Below are positions 1 through 8,327 of a stretch of 64,000 bases of DNA, piece by piece. The notes beneath the pieces were generated by a model. It was not told the DNA's origin. It saw nothing but the letters and a program-made list of their open reading frames with translations, and searched no databases. Location: the NCBI GenBank assembly GCA_027920525.1, contig CP115858.1:2790001-2854000 (forward strand), written 5' to 3'. This stretch comes from Chryseobacterium daecheongense. GTDB taxonomy: Bacteria; Bacteroidota; Bacteroidia; Flavobacteriales; Weeksellaceae. Position 1 is the stretch's first letter. Each line of letters opens with the position of its first letter. Position numbers and translations under genes: made by a program.

Positions 1-137
1 ATAATTGCCTTCAGTAATTCGTCTGCCTGGAGGCGATGTTCGGCTTTTTTGCTTTCAACTAAAGTAATAGCTTTTGCGATCAGACGTTTATTTCCTGATC
101 GTATTCCTTCCACCAAGTCTTCTGTTGAAAATTTCAT
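1..137 (-). CDS. meaB: MeaB/ArgK-family GTPase, methylmalonyl-CoA mutase chaperone (N-terminal fragment, cut by window edge)
   Basis: Only the first 45 codons are inside the window. The translation begins MKFSTEDLVEGIRSGNKRLI and continues with AKAITLVES, which matches the N-terminal helix of MeaB/ArgK P-loop GTPases (consensus G.R..LA.AIT.VES). In the family this GTPase loads and protects the B12 cofactor of methylmalonyl-CoA mutase. The Walker motifs lie beyond the edge. The mutase large subunit is on the same strand about 9 kb away (9042-11165), so the two partners are not in one operon here. Confidence 0.8.
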   Translation of the reverse strand, partial: MKFSTEDLVEGIRSGNKRLIAKAITLVESKKAEHRLQADELLKAI

Positions 138-247
138 TAGGTCAAAAATATAAAAATAAGCATCAAACTACCTCATAAAGCTCTTTTAATTTTATTTCTT
201 CTAAATTAAAACTACACCTGATTTTATCAATAGCATAAGGAATTTGC

Positions 248-255
248 TACATTTG
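248..255 (+). promoter_or_regulatory. -7 element of a Bacteroidota promoter for the cytochrome pair
   Basis: TACATTTG fits the TAnnTTTG -7 consensus of Bacteroidota and lies 23 bases before the ATG at 279. No clean TTTG -33 element is visible at the usual distance, so this rests on one element only. Confidence 0.45.
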
Positions 256-278
256 TTATCAATCAAATATAAGAAACA

Positions 279-572
279 ATGAAAAAAATAATCGCTATAG
301 CATTTTTTACTGCTGTTCTGGTATCATCATGCACCTCAAAATCATCAACGGCAACTTCAGCTATAGGCCCTGCAGTATCTACTGCTGAACAAATCGCTCA
401 GGGAAAGACCATTTTTGAAAGCTCTTGTACGAGATGTCATAAACTACCGGATCCCACATCACATAATCCGGTTCAATGGGTAGGAATTATGAACTCTATG
501 GCTCCAAAAGCAAAACTCACTGACGAGCAGCATCAATGGGTATATGATTATATTGTTTCTGTAAAAAAATAA
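279..572 (+). CDS. c-type cytochrome lipoprotein (first of tandem pair)
   Basis: This 97-residue protein has a lipoprotein signal with lipobox LVSSC (lipidated Cys18). One covalent heme site, CTRCH (C50, C53, H54), follows, and M74 in SMAPKAK is the likely sixth heme ligand. The mature domain is about 60 residues, small for a mono-heme cytochrome c. It would be anchored on the periplasmic side of the inner membrane or at the outer membrane, carrying single electrons. A close paralogue begins 20 bases downstream, so the two are probably co-transcribed. The electron donor and acceptor cannot be read from the context. Confidence 0.85.
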   Translation: MKKIIAIAFFTAVLVSSCTSKSSTATSAIGPAVSTAEQIAQGKTIFESSCTRCHKLPDPTSHNPVQWVGIMNSMAPKAKLTDEQHQWVYDYIVSVKK

Positions 573-592
573 TCATATCTAAAAATATTACA

Positions 593-880
593 ATGAAAAA
601 GTTAGTTTTAAGTATTGTTTTAGGATCTGCATTTATGGTTTCGTGCGGACCGAAAAGTGTAGCAGTAACAGGACCTAAATATACAGCTTCTGAACAACTG
701 ACTCAGGGAAAAACCATTTTTGAAAATTCCTGCAACAAATGCCATCAATTACCGGATCCTGCAAAACACGACGACCAGGGATGGATCAAAACGTTAAGCA
801 GAATGGCTCCAAAAGCTAAACTGACTGATGATCAGCATCAAATGGTGTATGATTATCTGATTTCTGTAAATAAAAAATAA
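593..880 (+). CDS. c-type cytochrome lipoprotein (second of tandem pair)
   Basis: This 95-residue paralogue shares most of the heme region with the upstream gene. It has lipobox MVSC (Cys18), heme site CNKCH (C47, C50, H51) and M71 in the same MAPKAKL segment. The stretch between signal and heme domain differs more, which suggests an older tandem duplication with conserved heme pocket and diverging tether. The stop codon sits in a 16-bp hairpin shared with the convergent neighbour. Confidence 0.85.
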   Translation: MKKLVLSIVLGSAFMVSCGPKSVAVTGPKYTASEQLTQGKTIFENSCNKCHQLPDPAKHDDQGWIKTLSRMAPKAKLTDDQHQMVYDYLISVNKK

Positions 881-905
881 GCTTTCAAATGAAAGCTTAT
901 TTTTT
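872..905. terminator. bidirectional intrinsic terminator
   Basis: A perfect 16-bp stem (872-887 with 890-905) with a 2-base loop has A/T runs at both ends, so it ends in a T tract on either strand. It spans the stop codons of both convergent genes. Confidence 0.85.
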
Positions 906-1892
906 TAACTCTATTCCCAATCCAGGTTTCTCCGATAAAATTATGATACCCTTTTCTACAAAGTTCCCAGTAGCATAATCATTGGAGATCAGATTTGCCC
1001 CGTCGAGATCAACGTAATCGACAAGTCCGGTTAAAACACACCCTGCAGAAATCCCAACTGTAGATTCTGTCATGCATCCTATCATTACTTTGTAACATGA
1101 ACTTCTGGCTTTTCTTATCATTTCTAAAGCAGGGGTCAAACCTCCGCATTTCATTAATTTGATATTGACACTTCTATAATAAGGTATTAAAGCTTCTAAA
1201 GAATCCATCTCCTGACAGTCCTCGTCTGCCATCCAGTTAGCATAAGCATTTTTTTCTAAAACCTGATAATGGCCGACTGGTCTCGGCTGCTCAAGGTATG
1301 TGAATTTTTGCACATCGGAATTTCCCTGAAGCCATAAACAATCATCATCCGTAAAGCTGGCATTCGAATCCAGAGCGATATTCCTGTCCAATTGTAAAAG
1401 TCTGGTTACACCATCCTTTTGTAAACCACTGCATTTCACCTTAAACTTATTCCAGATGCTTTTTTCGATTTTTTCGATTTGCTCACCTATAGTTCCTACA
1501 GATATAGTAATGGAACTATCCACTAATTTTTTTGAAGAAAGATCATTGAGCTCCATAAAACTCTTATTTTCAAGTTTTCCGAAAAGGTCCCAATAGGCGC
1601 AATCTAAGGCAGATTTTAAAAAGGGGTGTAAATCTGAAAAAGAAAGAAATTGATAAAATTCTTTTGGGTGTTCAATTTTTCGTGCTTCAATTCCGGAACG
1701 GATTTCATTTAATTTTGAAACCAACATGGTCAGATTAATCTTATAATAATCAATGGCAACACACTCTCCATATCCTTTACAATTATGGTGAGATAATTCG
1801 ATAAGCAAACTTTCTCTGGTGTTATAATTACCATAAGCTATTGAGAAAGTTTCTTTTAATCGAAGGGATTTGATTTCAAAACGCAGTTCCAT
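897..1892 (-). CDS. dipeptide epimerase (L-Ala-D/L-Glu epimerase type), enolase superfamily
   Basis: The 331-residue length is usual for this group. The muconate-lactonizing subgroup residues are present in order: catalytic KxK (K151, K153), metal ligands D175 (DSN), E201 (EQP) and D223 (ADED), and the second catalytic lysine K245 in NIKLMKCGG. The family epimerises the alpha-carbon of a dipeptide and often serves recycling of murein peptides such as L-Ala-D-Glu. The exact dipeptide specificity cannot be read from sequence. It is cytoplasmic, single-gene, and ends in the shared terminator at 872-905. Confidence 0.85.
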   Translation of the reverse strand: MELRFEIKSLRLKETFSIAYGNYNTRESLLIELSHHNCKGYGECVAIDYYKINLTMLVSKLNEIRSGIEARKIEHPKEFYQFLSFSDLHPFLKSALDCAYWDLFGKLENKSFMELNDLSSKKLVDSSITISVGTIGEQIEKIEKSIWNKFKVKCSGLQKDGVTRLLQLDRNIALDSNASFTDDDCLWLQGNSDVQKFTYLEQPRPVGHYQVLEKNAYANWMADEDCQEMDSLEALIPYYRSVNIKLMKCGGLTPALEMIRKARSSCYKVMIGCMTESTVGISAGCVLTGLVDYVDLDGANLISNDYATGNFVEKGIIILSEKPGLGIELKK

Positions 1893-1911
1893 ACATTAAA
1901 GCTACAAAAAA

Positions 1912-1975
1912 AGCTGTCTCAAAAGATCAACAATACTCTCCAATCTCCAGAATGACAAAGCCATCAGACAGAATT
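1912..1975. repeat. decayed flavobacterial intergenic repeat
   Basis: Read on the minus strand, this stretch has GTCATTCTGGAG and later TTTTGAGACAGC before a T run. These resemble the GTCATTCTGA...-type repeats scattered between genes in Chryseobacterium and relatives. The arms no longer pair well, so I read it as a degraded copy. The call rests on recall of the repeat type, not on a second copy in this window. Confidence 0.3.
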
Positions 1976-2029
1976 TCGAAAGTAAAAGTGTTCTTGAAAC
2001 AACCTTATTCTAATCTTAACAATTGTTTT

Positions 2030-4630
2030 TTACTTTACAATTAACTTTTCAATTTGACTTTTAAGTCCTTGTTTAATATGAACCATATATACTCCTTTAG
2101 GAAAACTTTTTGTAGAAATGGCTTTTTTAGATTCTGGCATTCTTGAATCAGTAATCACCACTTTTCCCGACATATCAAATACTCTTATTTCTACTTCATC
2201 TTTTGATTTACTTATATTTCCAACAAAGAACTCATCATAAGTAGGATTAGGGAATATAATAAATTGATTATTGGCAAGGTTACTTTCCTTAGTTGCAAGC
2301 ACACTATCACAGTCCGATGGAATAGTAAAATCTTCTACTTGATCAGTTCCCACCGTTTTACTTCCCGCAGAAGCATTTACTCCTAATCCTCTTTTGGCAA
2401 ATGCTTTCCAAATCATACATTTATCTTCTCCTCCATTTCCTATAGCATCAGCTTGAAGAATAGCATCTCTACCATCAATAAAGGTTGGACTACATGGTTG
2501 CAGCTTAAGCCCATCAACCACAATCTGTAATGCTTTTGCATTACCGGATGTTGGGTTTGCCAATACATCACTATTATATCCATACTTTTCAACATACTTC
2601 CAGGTAAGATCCCAGAGCATGGTAGCCCAAATAAATCCTACACCATGAGGAACTACAGCAGTATTGGTACTATTATATGTATACCCGTTTACAGAAAAAT
2701 CCGGAGAATACTTAGCCGGTCTGATCCCAACTCCTGTAACTGGCTGCCCTTTCGGATAAGTTCCTACACCTCTTGCTAAGGATGATGTGTCACCTGGTCT
2801 TGTAGTCAGCATCAAGGCAAAGTAGTCTGACCATCCTTCCCCCATTTGTTCAATGGTATTAGTTGTCGATAGACAACTGTATCCCTGACCGGTTAATCTA
2901 TTTGAAATACCATGACCGTATTCATGAGCAATAATTCCGTTATCAAAACTCGAATGTTTAAATCCATCATAATCAAAGTCCAATGTGGCATTAATAGCAT
3001 TGCCATTGTTAAGCTCTCCAACCAGAAAAAGCCCCTCTGTTTTCCCAATGTTTATAGAAGGAATATTGACTTGAGATCCATAGGATCCAGCACCCATGCT
3101 TGTGGGAGTATCATTAGAAGGTCTATAGACTATTACACCAACAGCACCTGCATTCTGAGCATTCAATACTTTGAGACCATACTCACAACTTGTACTTGTT
3201 ACAATTGCAATTTTGTTTGTAAGACTCCCCGGCGCTGGCGCTGTACATGCATCTGTAGGTGATGAAACAATGAGGTCTCCTGTCACTGGCGGGCCAAAAA
3301 CCGGTCCAAATCCTGCTCCACCTGTTAATACTTTTGGCCTGCTAGTAATTGATGCAGGAGTGTTGTATTGATACCTTATGATAGGATCATCAGGAGTCTG
3401 TGTTCTATCATAAAGATACATCTGCATTCTTGGCGCTAAAACCTGGGGCTGCCCTCCAACAACCCTTTCATAACCTGAACTAAAATTAGCATTGTTAAGT
3501 CCACTTCCATCAAAAGCCTCTGCTCTCACGGCATCATTCCCTATTCCACCATTATTAAAGTTATTCGTCTGAAAGTTTCTCGCCGTTTCTGTGAATCCGA
3601 ATTTATAAAATATATCATGCATTTTATTGTTCATATAAAACAAATTGGTGATAGCAGCGTCTTTGTAGGCAAAAGGATCATCATATCTTCCATCTGCAAA
3701 AGGAAAATCGAAATTAAGCGTGCTTCCTCCATCTGGTGAATATCCTGGAACATTGGCATTATTTTGATCTGAATAGGCATAAACATTGTTTCCTCTCGTG
3801 TTTGTGTAATTATTTGTCCCATCCGAATGCCATCCCTCGGGAGAGGCTTGTACATCCCATGGATTATTAATAGTTGAACGAGAACCAAATGTGGGAGCTT
3901 CCAGAGGTAAAGGAAAAATATTATAGGAAGCATTGGAAGGAGGAAACAAGCTATTAACCAACTTTGTATTTGGGATTTTATTAGCCACTCCTTGAAGCAT
4001 TTGTACATTATTCATCTTTTCAGTTGCCTCCAATCCGTTAGAGGCTTCGTGCGGATGGATATTCCGTTCAAAACTACAATCAAGTGTCAGGTTATCCTTA
4101 CTAAGTATTTCTCCACTACTCGCATTGGCAATTACATGCCAAACATCTGACGTATTTTTATCTGAAACAAATAACTCTTTAGATAAAATATATAATCCAT
4201 TTTTCTCAAAATATACATCTGTCAAATAATCTATGTTTGCGATTTCGCGTAATCCCAATTGCTGCTTGAGAAACTCCTTTGAAAGGCTTTTCAAAACTTT
4301 TGGCTGATTAGCAATAACAATATTTCTACTAAAGGTATTTTTTTCGGAAATGATCTTATCATTTTTTATAATGACTTTGCCTAAAGCATTATAAACCCTA
4401 AGTCCATTGTAAGTTTGTTGAACATCCAAAATATTAGCGTTCAAACTTTTGGAAGAATCATTATTTAAAATCTCAATCCCAACCTGGCTATTATTACCGC
4501 TCTTTAAATTTAGCTGTCCATTTCTTTTGTAAAAATCATGAATGATATTTTCAGAATTCTGAGCGTTCATTTTATCAAAACAAAAAAGCATCACCACAGA
4601 CACAGGCAATAAAAATAATTTTTTACTCAT
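2030..4630 (-). CDS. M36 (fungalysin) family metalloprotease with PA insert and T9SS sorting domain
   Basis: The first ATG at 4630 gives an 866-residue protein starting MSKKLFLLPVSVV with a clear signal peptide; the frame extends upstream only to a TTG. An N-terminal FTP-type propeptide region is followed by a catalytic domain with zinc site HEYGH (H569-H573) and downstream GEGWSDYFAL, which supplies the third ligand. A PA-type insert, with phrases such as GVIVYRPSND, sits ahead of the HEYGH motif at about residues 440-540. The C-terminal 70 residues form a type A sorting domain (FPNPTYDEF). It is expected to be exported by Sec, moved across the outer membrane by T9SS, and to degrade extracellular protein. 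Confidence 0.9.
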   Translation of the reverse strand: MSKKLFLLPVSVVMLFCFDKMNAQNSENIIHDFYKRNGQLNLKSGNNSQVGIEILNNDSSKSLNANILDVQQTYNGLRVYNALGKVIIKNDKIISEKNTFSRNIVIANQPKVLKSLSKEFLKQQLGLREIANIDYLTDVYFEKNGLYILSKELFVSDKNTSDVWHVIANASSGEILSKDNLTLDCSFERNIHPHEASNGLEATEKMNNVQMLQGVANKIPNTKLVNSLFPPSNASYNIFPLPLEAPTFGSRSTINNPWDVQASPEGWHSDGTNNYTNTRGNNVYAYSDQNNANVPGYSPDGGSTLNFDFPFADGRYDDPFAYKDAAITNLFYMNNKMHDIFYKFGFTETARNFQTNNFNNGGIGNDAVRAEAFDGSGLNNANFSSGYERVVGGQPQVLAPRMQMYLYDRTQTPDDPIIRYQYNTPASITSRPKVLTGGAGFGPVFGPPVTGDLIVSSPTDACTAPAPGSLTNKIAIVTSTSCEYGLKVLNAQNAGAVGVIVYRPSNDTPTSMGAGSYGSQVNIPSINIGKTEGLFLVGELNNGNAINATLDFDYDGFKHSSFDNGIIAHEYGHGISNRLTGQGYSCLSTTNTIEQMGEGWSDYFALMLTTRPGDTSSLARGVGTYPKGQPVTGVGIRPAKYSPDFSVNGYTYNSTNTAVVPHGVGFIWATMLWDLTWKYVEKYGYNSDVLANPTSGNAKALQIVVDGLKLQPCSPTFIDGRDAILQADAIGNGGEDKCMIWKAFAKRGLGVNASAGSKTVGTDQVEDFTIPSDCDSVLATKESNLANNQFIIFPNPTYDEFFVGNISKSKDEVEIRVFDMSGKVVITDSRMPESKKAISTKSFPKGVYMVHIKQGLKSQIEKLIVK

Positions 4631-4728
4631 AAATATAATTTTTAAGCAATAAATATACAATTTTTACAGAATATCCTTAATAAAAACTACTGCTTTTAAT
4701 CAAAAAAATACTCTTATGTTCAAATTCT

Positions 4729-5214
4729 TTATTTTTTCGGCATTTTTGATTTAATAAATTTAACCCGTTCTTCAAGAATATCAATCATTTCCTTATTATA
4801 GCTGTATTTTCTGGCTTCTTTTAATGGTTTCAAAGCTTTCCTATATTCCAATCTGATCTCAAACAATAAAGATTTATGAATTAATATTCTGGACTTATCA
4901 ATCCCTTTGATCTTTAAAGCGTACTCAATCAATTTTTCTGCCTCATCAAGATCTTCATTATCTAAAAGACATTTAATATAATATTGGGGAGTATTAAGAT
5001 TTGAAACATTATGAAACATTGCCTCCGCAAAATATAATTTTGCTTTTTCATAATCTGTTAACATTTCACTGTATATTCTCCCCATCAGGCAAAGGCTGTC
5101 GGCGTCTTCCGGATCGTAGGATAAAGCATAGTTCAGAGCTTCCAGACAAGAAGGAAGATTATATGGATAGTTATCCAATGCTTCAAAATAATATTTATTT
5201 TTAGTTAAGGTCAT
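4729..5214 (-). CDS. small tetratricopeptide-repeat protein of the rtcB/prfH operon
   Basis: This 161-residue protein has no signal or membrane segment and is helical throughout. Segments such as LNYALSYDPEDADSLCLMGR and AKLYFAEAMFHNVSN show TPR-like helix pairs, about three to four repeats, suggesting a scaffold. Its ATG overlaps the end of prfH by 14 bases (ATGACCTTAACTAA), so the two are very likely translationally coupled. No enzymatic motif is visible. Its place as last gene of the RtcB-nucleotidyltransferase-PrfH set suggests a role in the same process, but the direct function is unknown. Confidence 0.75.
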   Translation of the reverse strand: MTLTKNKYYFEALDNYPYNLPSCLEALNYALSYDPEDADSLCLMGRIYSEMLTDYEKAKLYFAEAMFHNVSNLNTPQYYIKCLLDNEDLDEAEKLIEYALKIKGIDKSRILIHKSLLFEIRLEYRKALKPLKEARKYSYNKEMIDILEERVKFIKSKMPKK

Positions 5215-5899
5215 TTTTTAAATTTTTAAGTTCATTCTTAAGACTGCTCCTTGTTTTTTTAAAGGATTTATCTTTATAATTATGTTTAAAATCCGTCCCT
5301 GAAAAAGTACGGATAGGATTTCCCCTTTGTACCTGCAGATGATGGGTCCAGGTTTCCTGCATCCTATTGGCCATTTGTTGAATATTTAATTCCATTACTT
5401 TTTCCTTTAATCTCATAACAGAAAGTTTTTTATTCTCCAACTGCGACCTTGAATCCTGTGCAAAAACACTTATTCCTGTCGGAATATGGGTAGCCCTTAC
5501 CGCAGTATTTACCTTATTGACATTTTGCCCTCCGCTTCCCTGGCTTCTTGTCGTTTGGAACTGAATATCCTTTTCGCTAAAACCCACCTCGTGAGTGTTT
5601 TCAATTTCAAAGATTCCAATAAACCAGTTGCTCCGTTTATGCAGTTTTCTAAAGGTACTTCTTCCGCTCCAACAGATACTTCCCAACCAGTTTTTTAAAA
5701 ATCCGGATGTATCCTTTCCTTTTAAAAGAAGGGTAACCGATTTTAGGGTCAGATTTTCATCCCCGTTTTCTCTGTGGATGATTTCGTATTGTATTTTTTC
5801 CTGTTTTATTTCTTCAAGGAATACTTTCAAAACTTTAGCAACTACCCATTGGCATTCTAAAGGTCCTCTTCCCGAAGTGATTTGTATAAGTTTGTCCAT
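5201..5899 (-). CDS. prfH: peptide chain release factor H (PrfH)
   Basis: From the ATG at 5899 the protein is 232 residues, starting MDKLIQITSGRGP. An upstream in-frame GTG is less likely. The peptidyl-tRNA hydrolysis motif GSGGQNVNK is intact. The codon-recognition domain of RF1/RF2 is absent, which is typical of PrfH. In E. coli, RtcB2-PrfH repairs ribosomes cut in the decoding centre by colicin E3-type toxins, PrfH recognising the damaged ribosome. Here the ATG lies one base after the stop of the nucleotidyltransferase gene (TAAAATG), suggesting coupling by reinitiation. A separate canonical RF1 gene lies at 17023-18108. Confidence 0.9.
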   Translation of the reverse strand: MDKLIQITSGRGPLECQWVVAKVLKVFLEEIKQEKIQYEIIHRENGDENLTLKSVTLLLKGKDTSGFLKNWLGSICWSGRSTFRKLHKRSNWFIGIFEIENTHEVGFSEKDIQFQTTRSQGSGGQNVNKVNTAVRATHIPTGISVFAQDSRSQLENKKLSVMRLKEKVMELNIQQMANRMQETWTHHLQVQRGNPIRTFSGTDFKHNYKDKSFKKTRSSLKNELKNLKNDLN

Positions 5900-5900
5900 T

Positions 5901-6446
5901 TTATTTTGGTATTTCACTTAATCTTGGGTGCCCCACTGGATCAATTCCTTTTTCCAACAAATCCCTGGCGGTTATCACTGCCCAGCATTTGTCACTGGAA
6001 TGAATATTTCTGTAAAAAGTAAGCAACACTTCAGGCTTTACAACCGTAAATCCATTGGCTAATATGGTTTCCAGGTCATCCCTTTCAAAAAAATCGATGG
6101 TAATTCTATGGAACTTCCCGCTTTCCAATTCTATTGTTTTTTCGTATCTCCTAAAATTTTCCTCACTTGGCAGATGGTCATATCGCGTCCATACCTTCTG
6201 AAAGCCTTCTTTCACAAGCAGCATTACCACATCCGCAACATCTTCTTTCTTTACAAAAACATCAATATCCTTATGATCATGGGCGTGTTTATACTCTGTA
6301 TGTCCTTTTTCAGACATAAAGTGCCAGGCCCAGCCTCCCGATAAAATGATTTTATTTTTTAATTTTTCTAAAATTTCAAGTCCGTAATGAATTCTAAATC
6401 CCGGCCAGACTTCGCCGTATCTTTTTATATTATGTGGTGCTCCCAT
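5901..6446 (-). CDS. MNT-type nucleotidyltransferase between rtcB and prfH
   Basis: This 181-residue cytoplasmic protein has the minimal nucleotidyltransferase signature: GG at 37-38 (LSGGWAWHF), then HKDIDVF with metal-binding D60 and D62, and a third acidic residue D118 in ITIDFF. The GGWA...H.DID layout is like aminoglycoside and lincosamide adenylyltransferases, but there is no sign of a resistance role. It stands between rtcB and prfH with coupled spacing to prfH. By inference it may modify RNA ends or the translation apparatus during repair, or be the damaging or sensing element of the system. The substrate is unknown. Confidence 0.75.
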   Translation of the reverse strand: MGAPHNIKRYGEVWPGFRIHYGLEILEKLKNKIILSGGWAWHFMSEKGHTEYKHAHDHKDIDVFVKKEDVADVVMLLVKEGFQKVWTRYDHLPSEENFRRYEKTIELESGKFHRITIDFFERDDLETILANGFTVVKPEVLLTFYRNIHSSDKCWAVITARDLLEKGIDPVGHPRLSEIPK

Positions 6447-6479
6447 TTCTCTTTTTTTAATTAAAAATTGATGGTTAAT

Positions 6480-6510
6480 AGTTGCCAGCTAAATTTCTTA
6501 ACTGACAACT
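6480..6510. repeat. intercistronic hairpin between rtcB and the nucleotidyltransferase gene
   Basis: Arms 6480-6492 and 6498-6510 form a 13-bp stem (two G-U pairs on the minus-strand RNA) with a 5-base loop. No T tract follows closely on the minus strand, so it is not a clean terminator. It may be an RNA processing or stability element that sets the rtcB to downstream ratio, or a copy of a short intergenic palindrome. Confidence 0.5.
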
Positions 6511-6526
6511 AAAAACTATCATTTGA

Positions 6527-7918
6527 TTATTTATCCATTCTCACGATCCGTGGTTGAAATGTTCCCAGAATATCCACCAATCCACTTTGTGCGTTCATGA
6601 CCTCATTGATGTCTTTATATGCCATAGGAGCTTCTTCTGCATTTCCACCCATAAGCACAACATTCTTTAGCTTGAGCTCTTTTTTAATATCATTCTGGGT
6701 GAACATATTCCTGCACTCTCCTCTGGAATACGCTCTTCCTGCACCATGAGAAGCAGAATTGAGCGCATCAGGGTTTCCTTTTCCACGAACAATAAATCCC
6801 TTTGCTGTCATAGATCCGGGAATCATTCCCAGCTCATTTTCATTGGCAGGAGTAGCCCCTTTTCTGTGGACAATTACCTCTTTTCCATTATGAATTTCCT
6901 TCCATGCAAAATTATGGTGGTTCTCAATTCTTGCTTTCACTCTTCCTCCTACGGCTTTTACAAGCCTTCTATGAATATCATCATGGCATGCTGAAGCATA
7001 ATCTCCTGCAAGGTTCATTGCTGTCCAGTATTCAAGTCCCATATGGGTATTCAGATCCAGCCATGCAAAATTTTGAGCTTCTTTAGGCAAAGGACATTGC
7101 TCTATCGCAACCCTTGAATAATACTGTGCTATCTCCGCTCCCAATCCACGCGAACCGCTGTGTGAAAGAATACCCAGATATCTTCCTTTTGGCAGACCTA
7201 TCTGTGCTTCTTCCTCTGTAATTTCAACCTCCCCAAATTCTACAAAATGATTTCCCCCGCCAGAAGATCCCATTTGCTTGATTGCTTTTCCCTTTAATCT
7301 CCTTAAAATAGGAATCAGATCAAATGTATCACGATCAAAGATCTCATGTTCAATATGAGATTTATGGGTTTCATACATCCCGAATTTGGTATGATCAGCC
7401 AACGCTTTTTCATATTTATCTTTAGCGCCGTCCAGATATGAAACAGGTGTATCCAAAATACTAAGGCTCATTCTACAGCCAATATCCATTCCCACTCCAT
7501 AAGGAATCACTGCGTTTTCAACGGCAAGCACTCCTCCTATGGGAAGTCCGTAACCACTATGTGCATCAGGCATTAGGGCTCCCTGAGTTGCTATTGGTAA
7601 TTTTAAAGCAGTATATAACTGATTCTTTGCTTCTTCAGAAATATGGTTACCAAATATCTGAAATGATGCTCTTTGTGTATTCAGCATTCTCTTTTCTGTC
7701 TTTTTTGAAGAAAGTAAAGCCTCTGCAATTTGTCCGAAGGTCAAATCTTTCTCAAAGTTCTCCGGATGAAGCATAATTTCTTTTAGAAGTGCTTTAACGT
7801 AATGGATATTCTTTGTTGCAAAATTTCTTTTCATGACTTCCAAAGCTATATTGACACTTTGATTATTTGGATAGCCTAATTTTAATATATCTTTTCCTTT
7901 AAGTTTTAAATTTCCCAT
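6527..7918 (-). CDS. rtcB: RtcB-family RNA ligase (RtcB-PrfH operon)
   Basis: The 463-residue protein carries the RtcB core: metal-binding C148 in DIGCRMS, GGGNHFVEFG, LSHSGSRG, HHNFAW, and the guanylylated histidine H391 in SHGAGRAYSR. The N-terminus is longer by some tens of residues than E. coli RtcB. RtcB seals 2',3'-cyclic phosphate or 3'-phosphate ends to 5'-OH ends using GTP and manganese. It is the first gene of the set, with an 80-base gap to the nucleotidyltransferase gene. No sigma-54 promoter or RtcR-like gene, as in E. coli rtcBA, is adjacent. Confidence 0.92.
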   Translation of the reverse strand: MGNLKLKGKDILKLGYPNNQSVNIALEVMKRNFATKNIHYVKALLKEIMLHPENFEKDLTFGQIAEALLSSKKTEKRMLNTQRASFQIFGNHISEEAKNQLYTALKLPIATQGALMPDAHSGYGLPIGGVLAVENAVIPYGVGMDIGCRMSLSILDTPVSYLDGAKDKYEKALADHTKFGMYETHKSHIEHEIFDRDTFDLIPILRRLKGKAIKQMGSSGGGNHFVEFGEVEITEEEAQIGLPKGRYLGILSHSGSRGLGAEIAQYYSRVAIEQCPLPKEAQNFAWLDLNTHMGLEYWTAMNLAGDYASACHDDIHRRLVKAVGGRVKARIENHHNFAWKEIHNGKEVIVHRKGATPANENELGMIPGSMTAKGFIVRGKGNPDALNSASHGAGRAYSRGECRNMFTQNDIKKELKLKNVVLMGGNAEEAPMAYKDINEVMNAQSGLVDILGTFQPRIVRMDK

Positions 7919-8198
7919 TGTTTTAAATTTAGATATGAGATGCCAGATGCTGAATCATAGACTTCTAAGCATACAGACACCATTCAACTATTATTTTAGT
8001 TGATTTGTAATAACATCATAACCAGACAGAGATTTTTCTTCCGTCTGAATGATCCTATTTTAGCCTTTCCAGTAAAACGGATTGAATAAAAATTTCTATG
8101 TATTAATGAAATTTCATTTCTCCTGAATTATTTGGAAGACAAAAAAAAAAATTAAAAGATTTCGGGGAAACTTAGGTTTGAAATATTGCGCAATAAAA

Positions 8199-8225
8199 AA
8201 CCCGAAATCTATACGACTCCGGGTT
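8199..8225 (-). terminator. terminator of the short transcription unit
   Basis: Six G/C-rich pairs (AACCCG with CGGGTT) close a 15-base loop and are followed by TTTTTT on the minus strand. Confidence 0.6.
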
Positions 8226-8249
8226 CTGATATTTCAATATACTATTGTT

Positions 8250-8327
8250 CTATGAATGTACCAAACCACGAAGCCTTACCACCATAAGGGGCAATCCAAC
8301 TGTAGAATTCTTTTGAAATTTGAACAT
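8250..8327 (-). CDS. possible 25-residue peptide inside the short transcription unit
   Basis: An ATG at 8327 opens a 25-codon frame (MFKFQKNSTVGLPLM, then a basic VVRLRG segment) ending at TAG. An overlapping frame without an ATG is also open over about 35 codons. I cannot tell from the sequence whether either is translated; the basic, partly hydrophobic composition would suit a small membrane-active or leader peptide. Confidence 0.25.
   Translation of the reverse strand: MFKFQKNSTVGLPLMVVRLRGLVHS

Noticed and set aside
2912..4008. Several open frames overlapping the M36 protease gene on both strands
   Set aside because: They lack start context and domain content and are shadows of a long gene with clear motifs.
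5901..6446. Antibiotic adenylyltransferase (resistance gene)
   Set aside because: The GG...DxD core is shared with such enzymes, but the coupling to prfH and the lack of other resistance genes point to RNA repair.
7919..8200. A sigma-54 promoter for the rtcB operon, as in E. coli rtcBA
   Set aside because: No TGGCAC-N5-TTGCA-like pair could be found on the minus strand, and no RtcR-type gene is adjacent.
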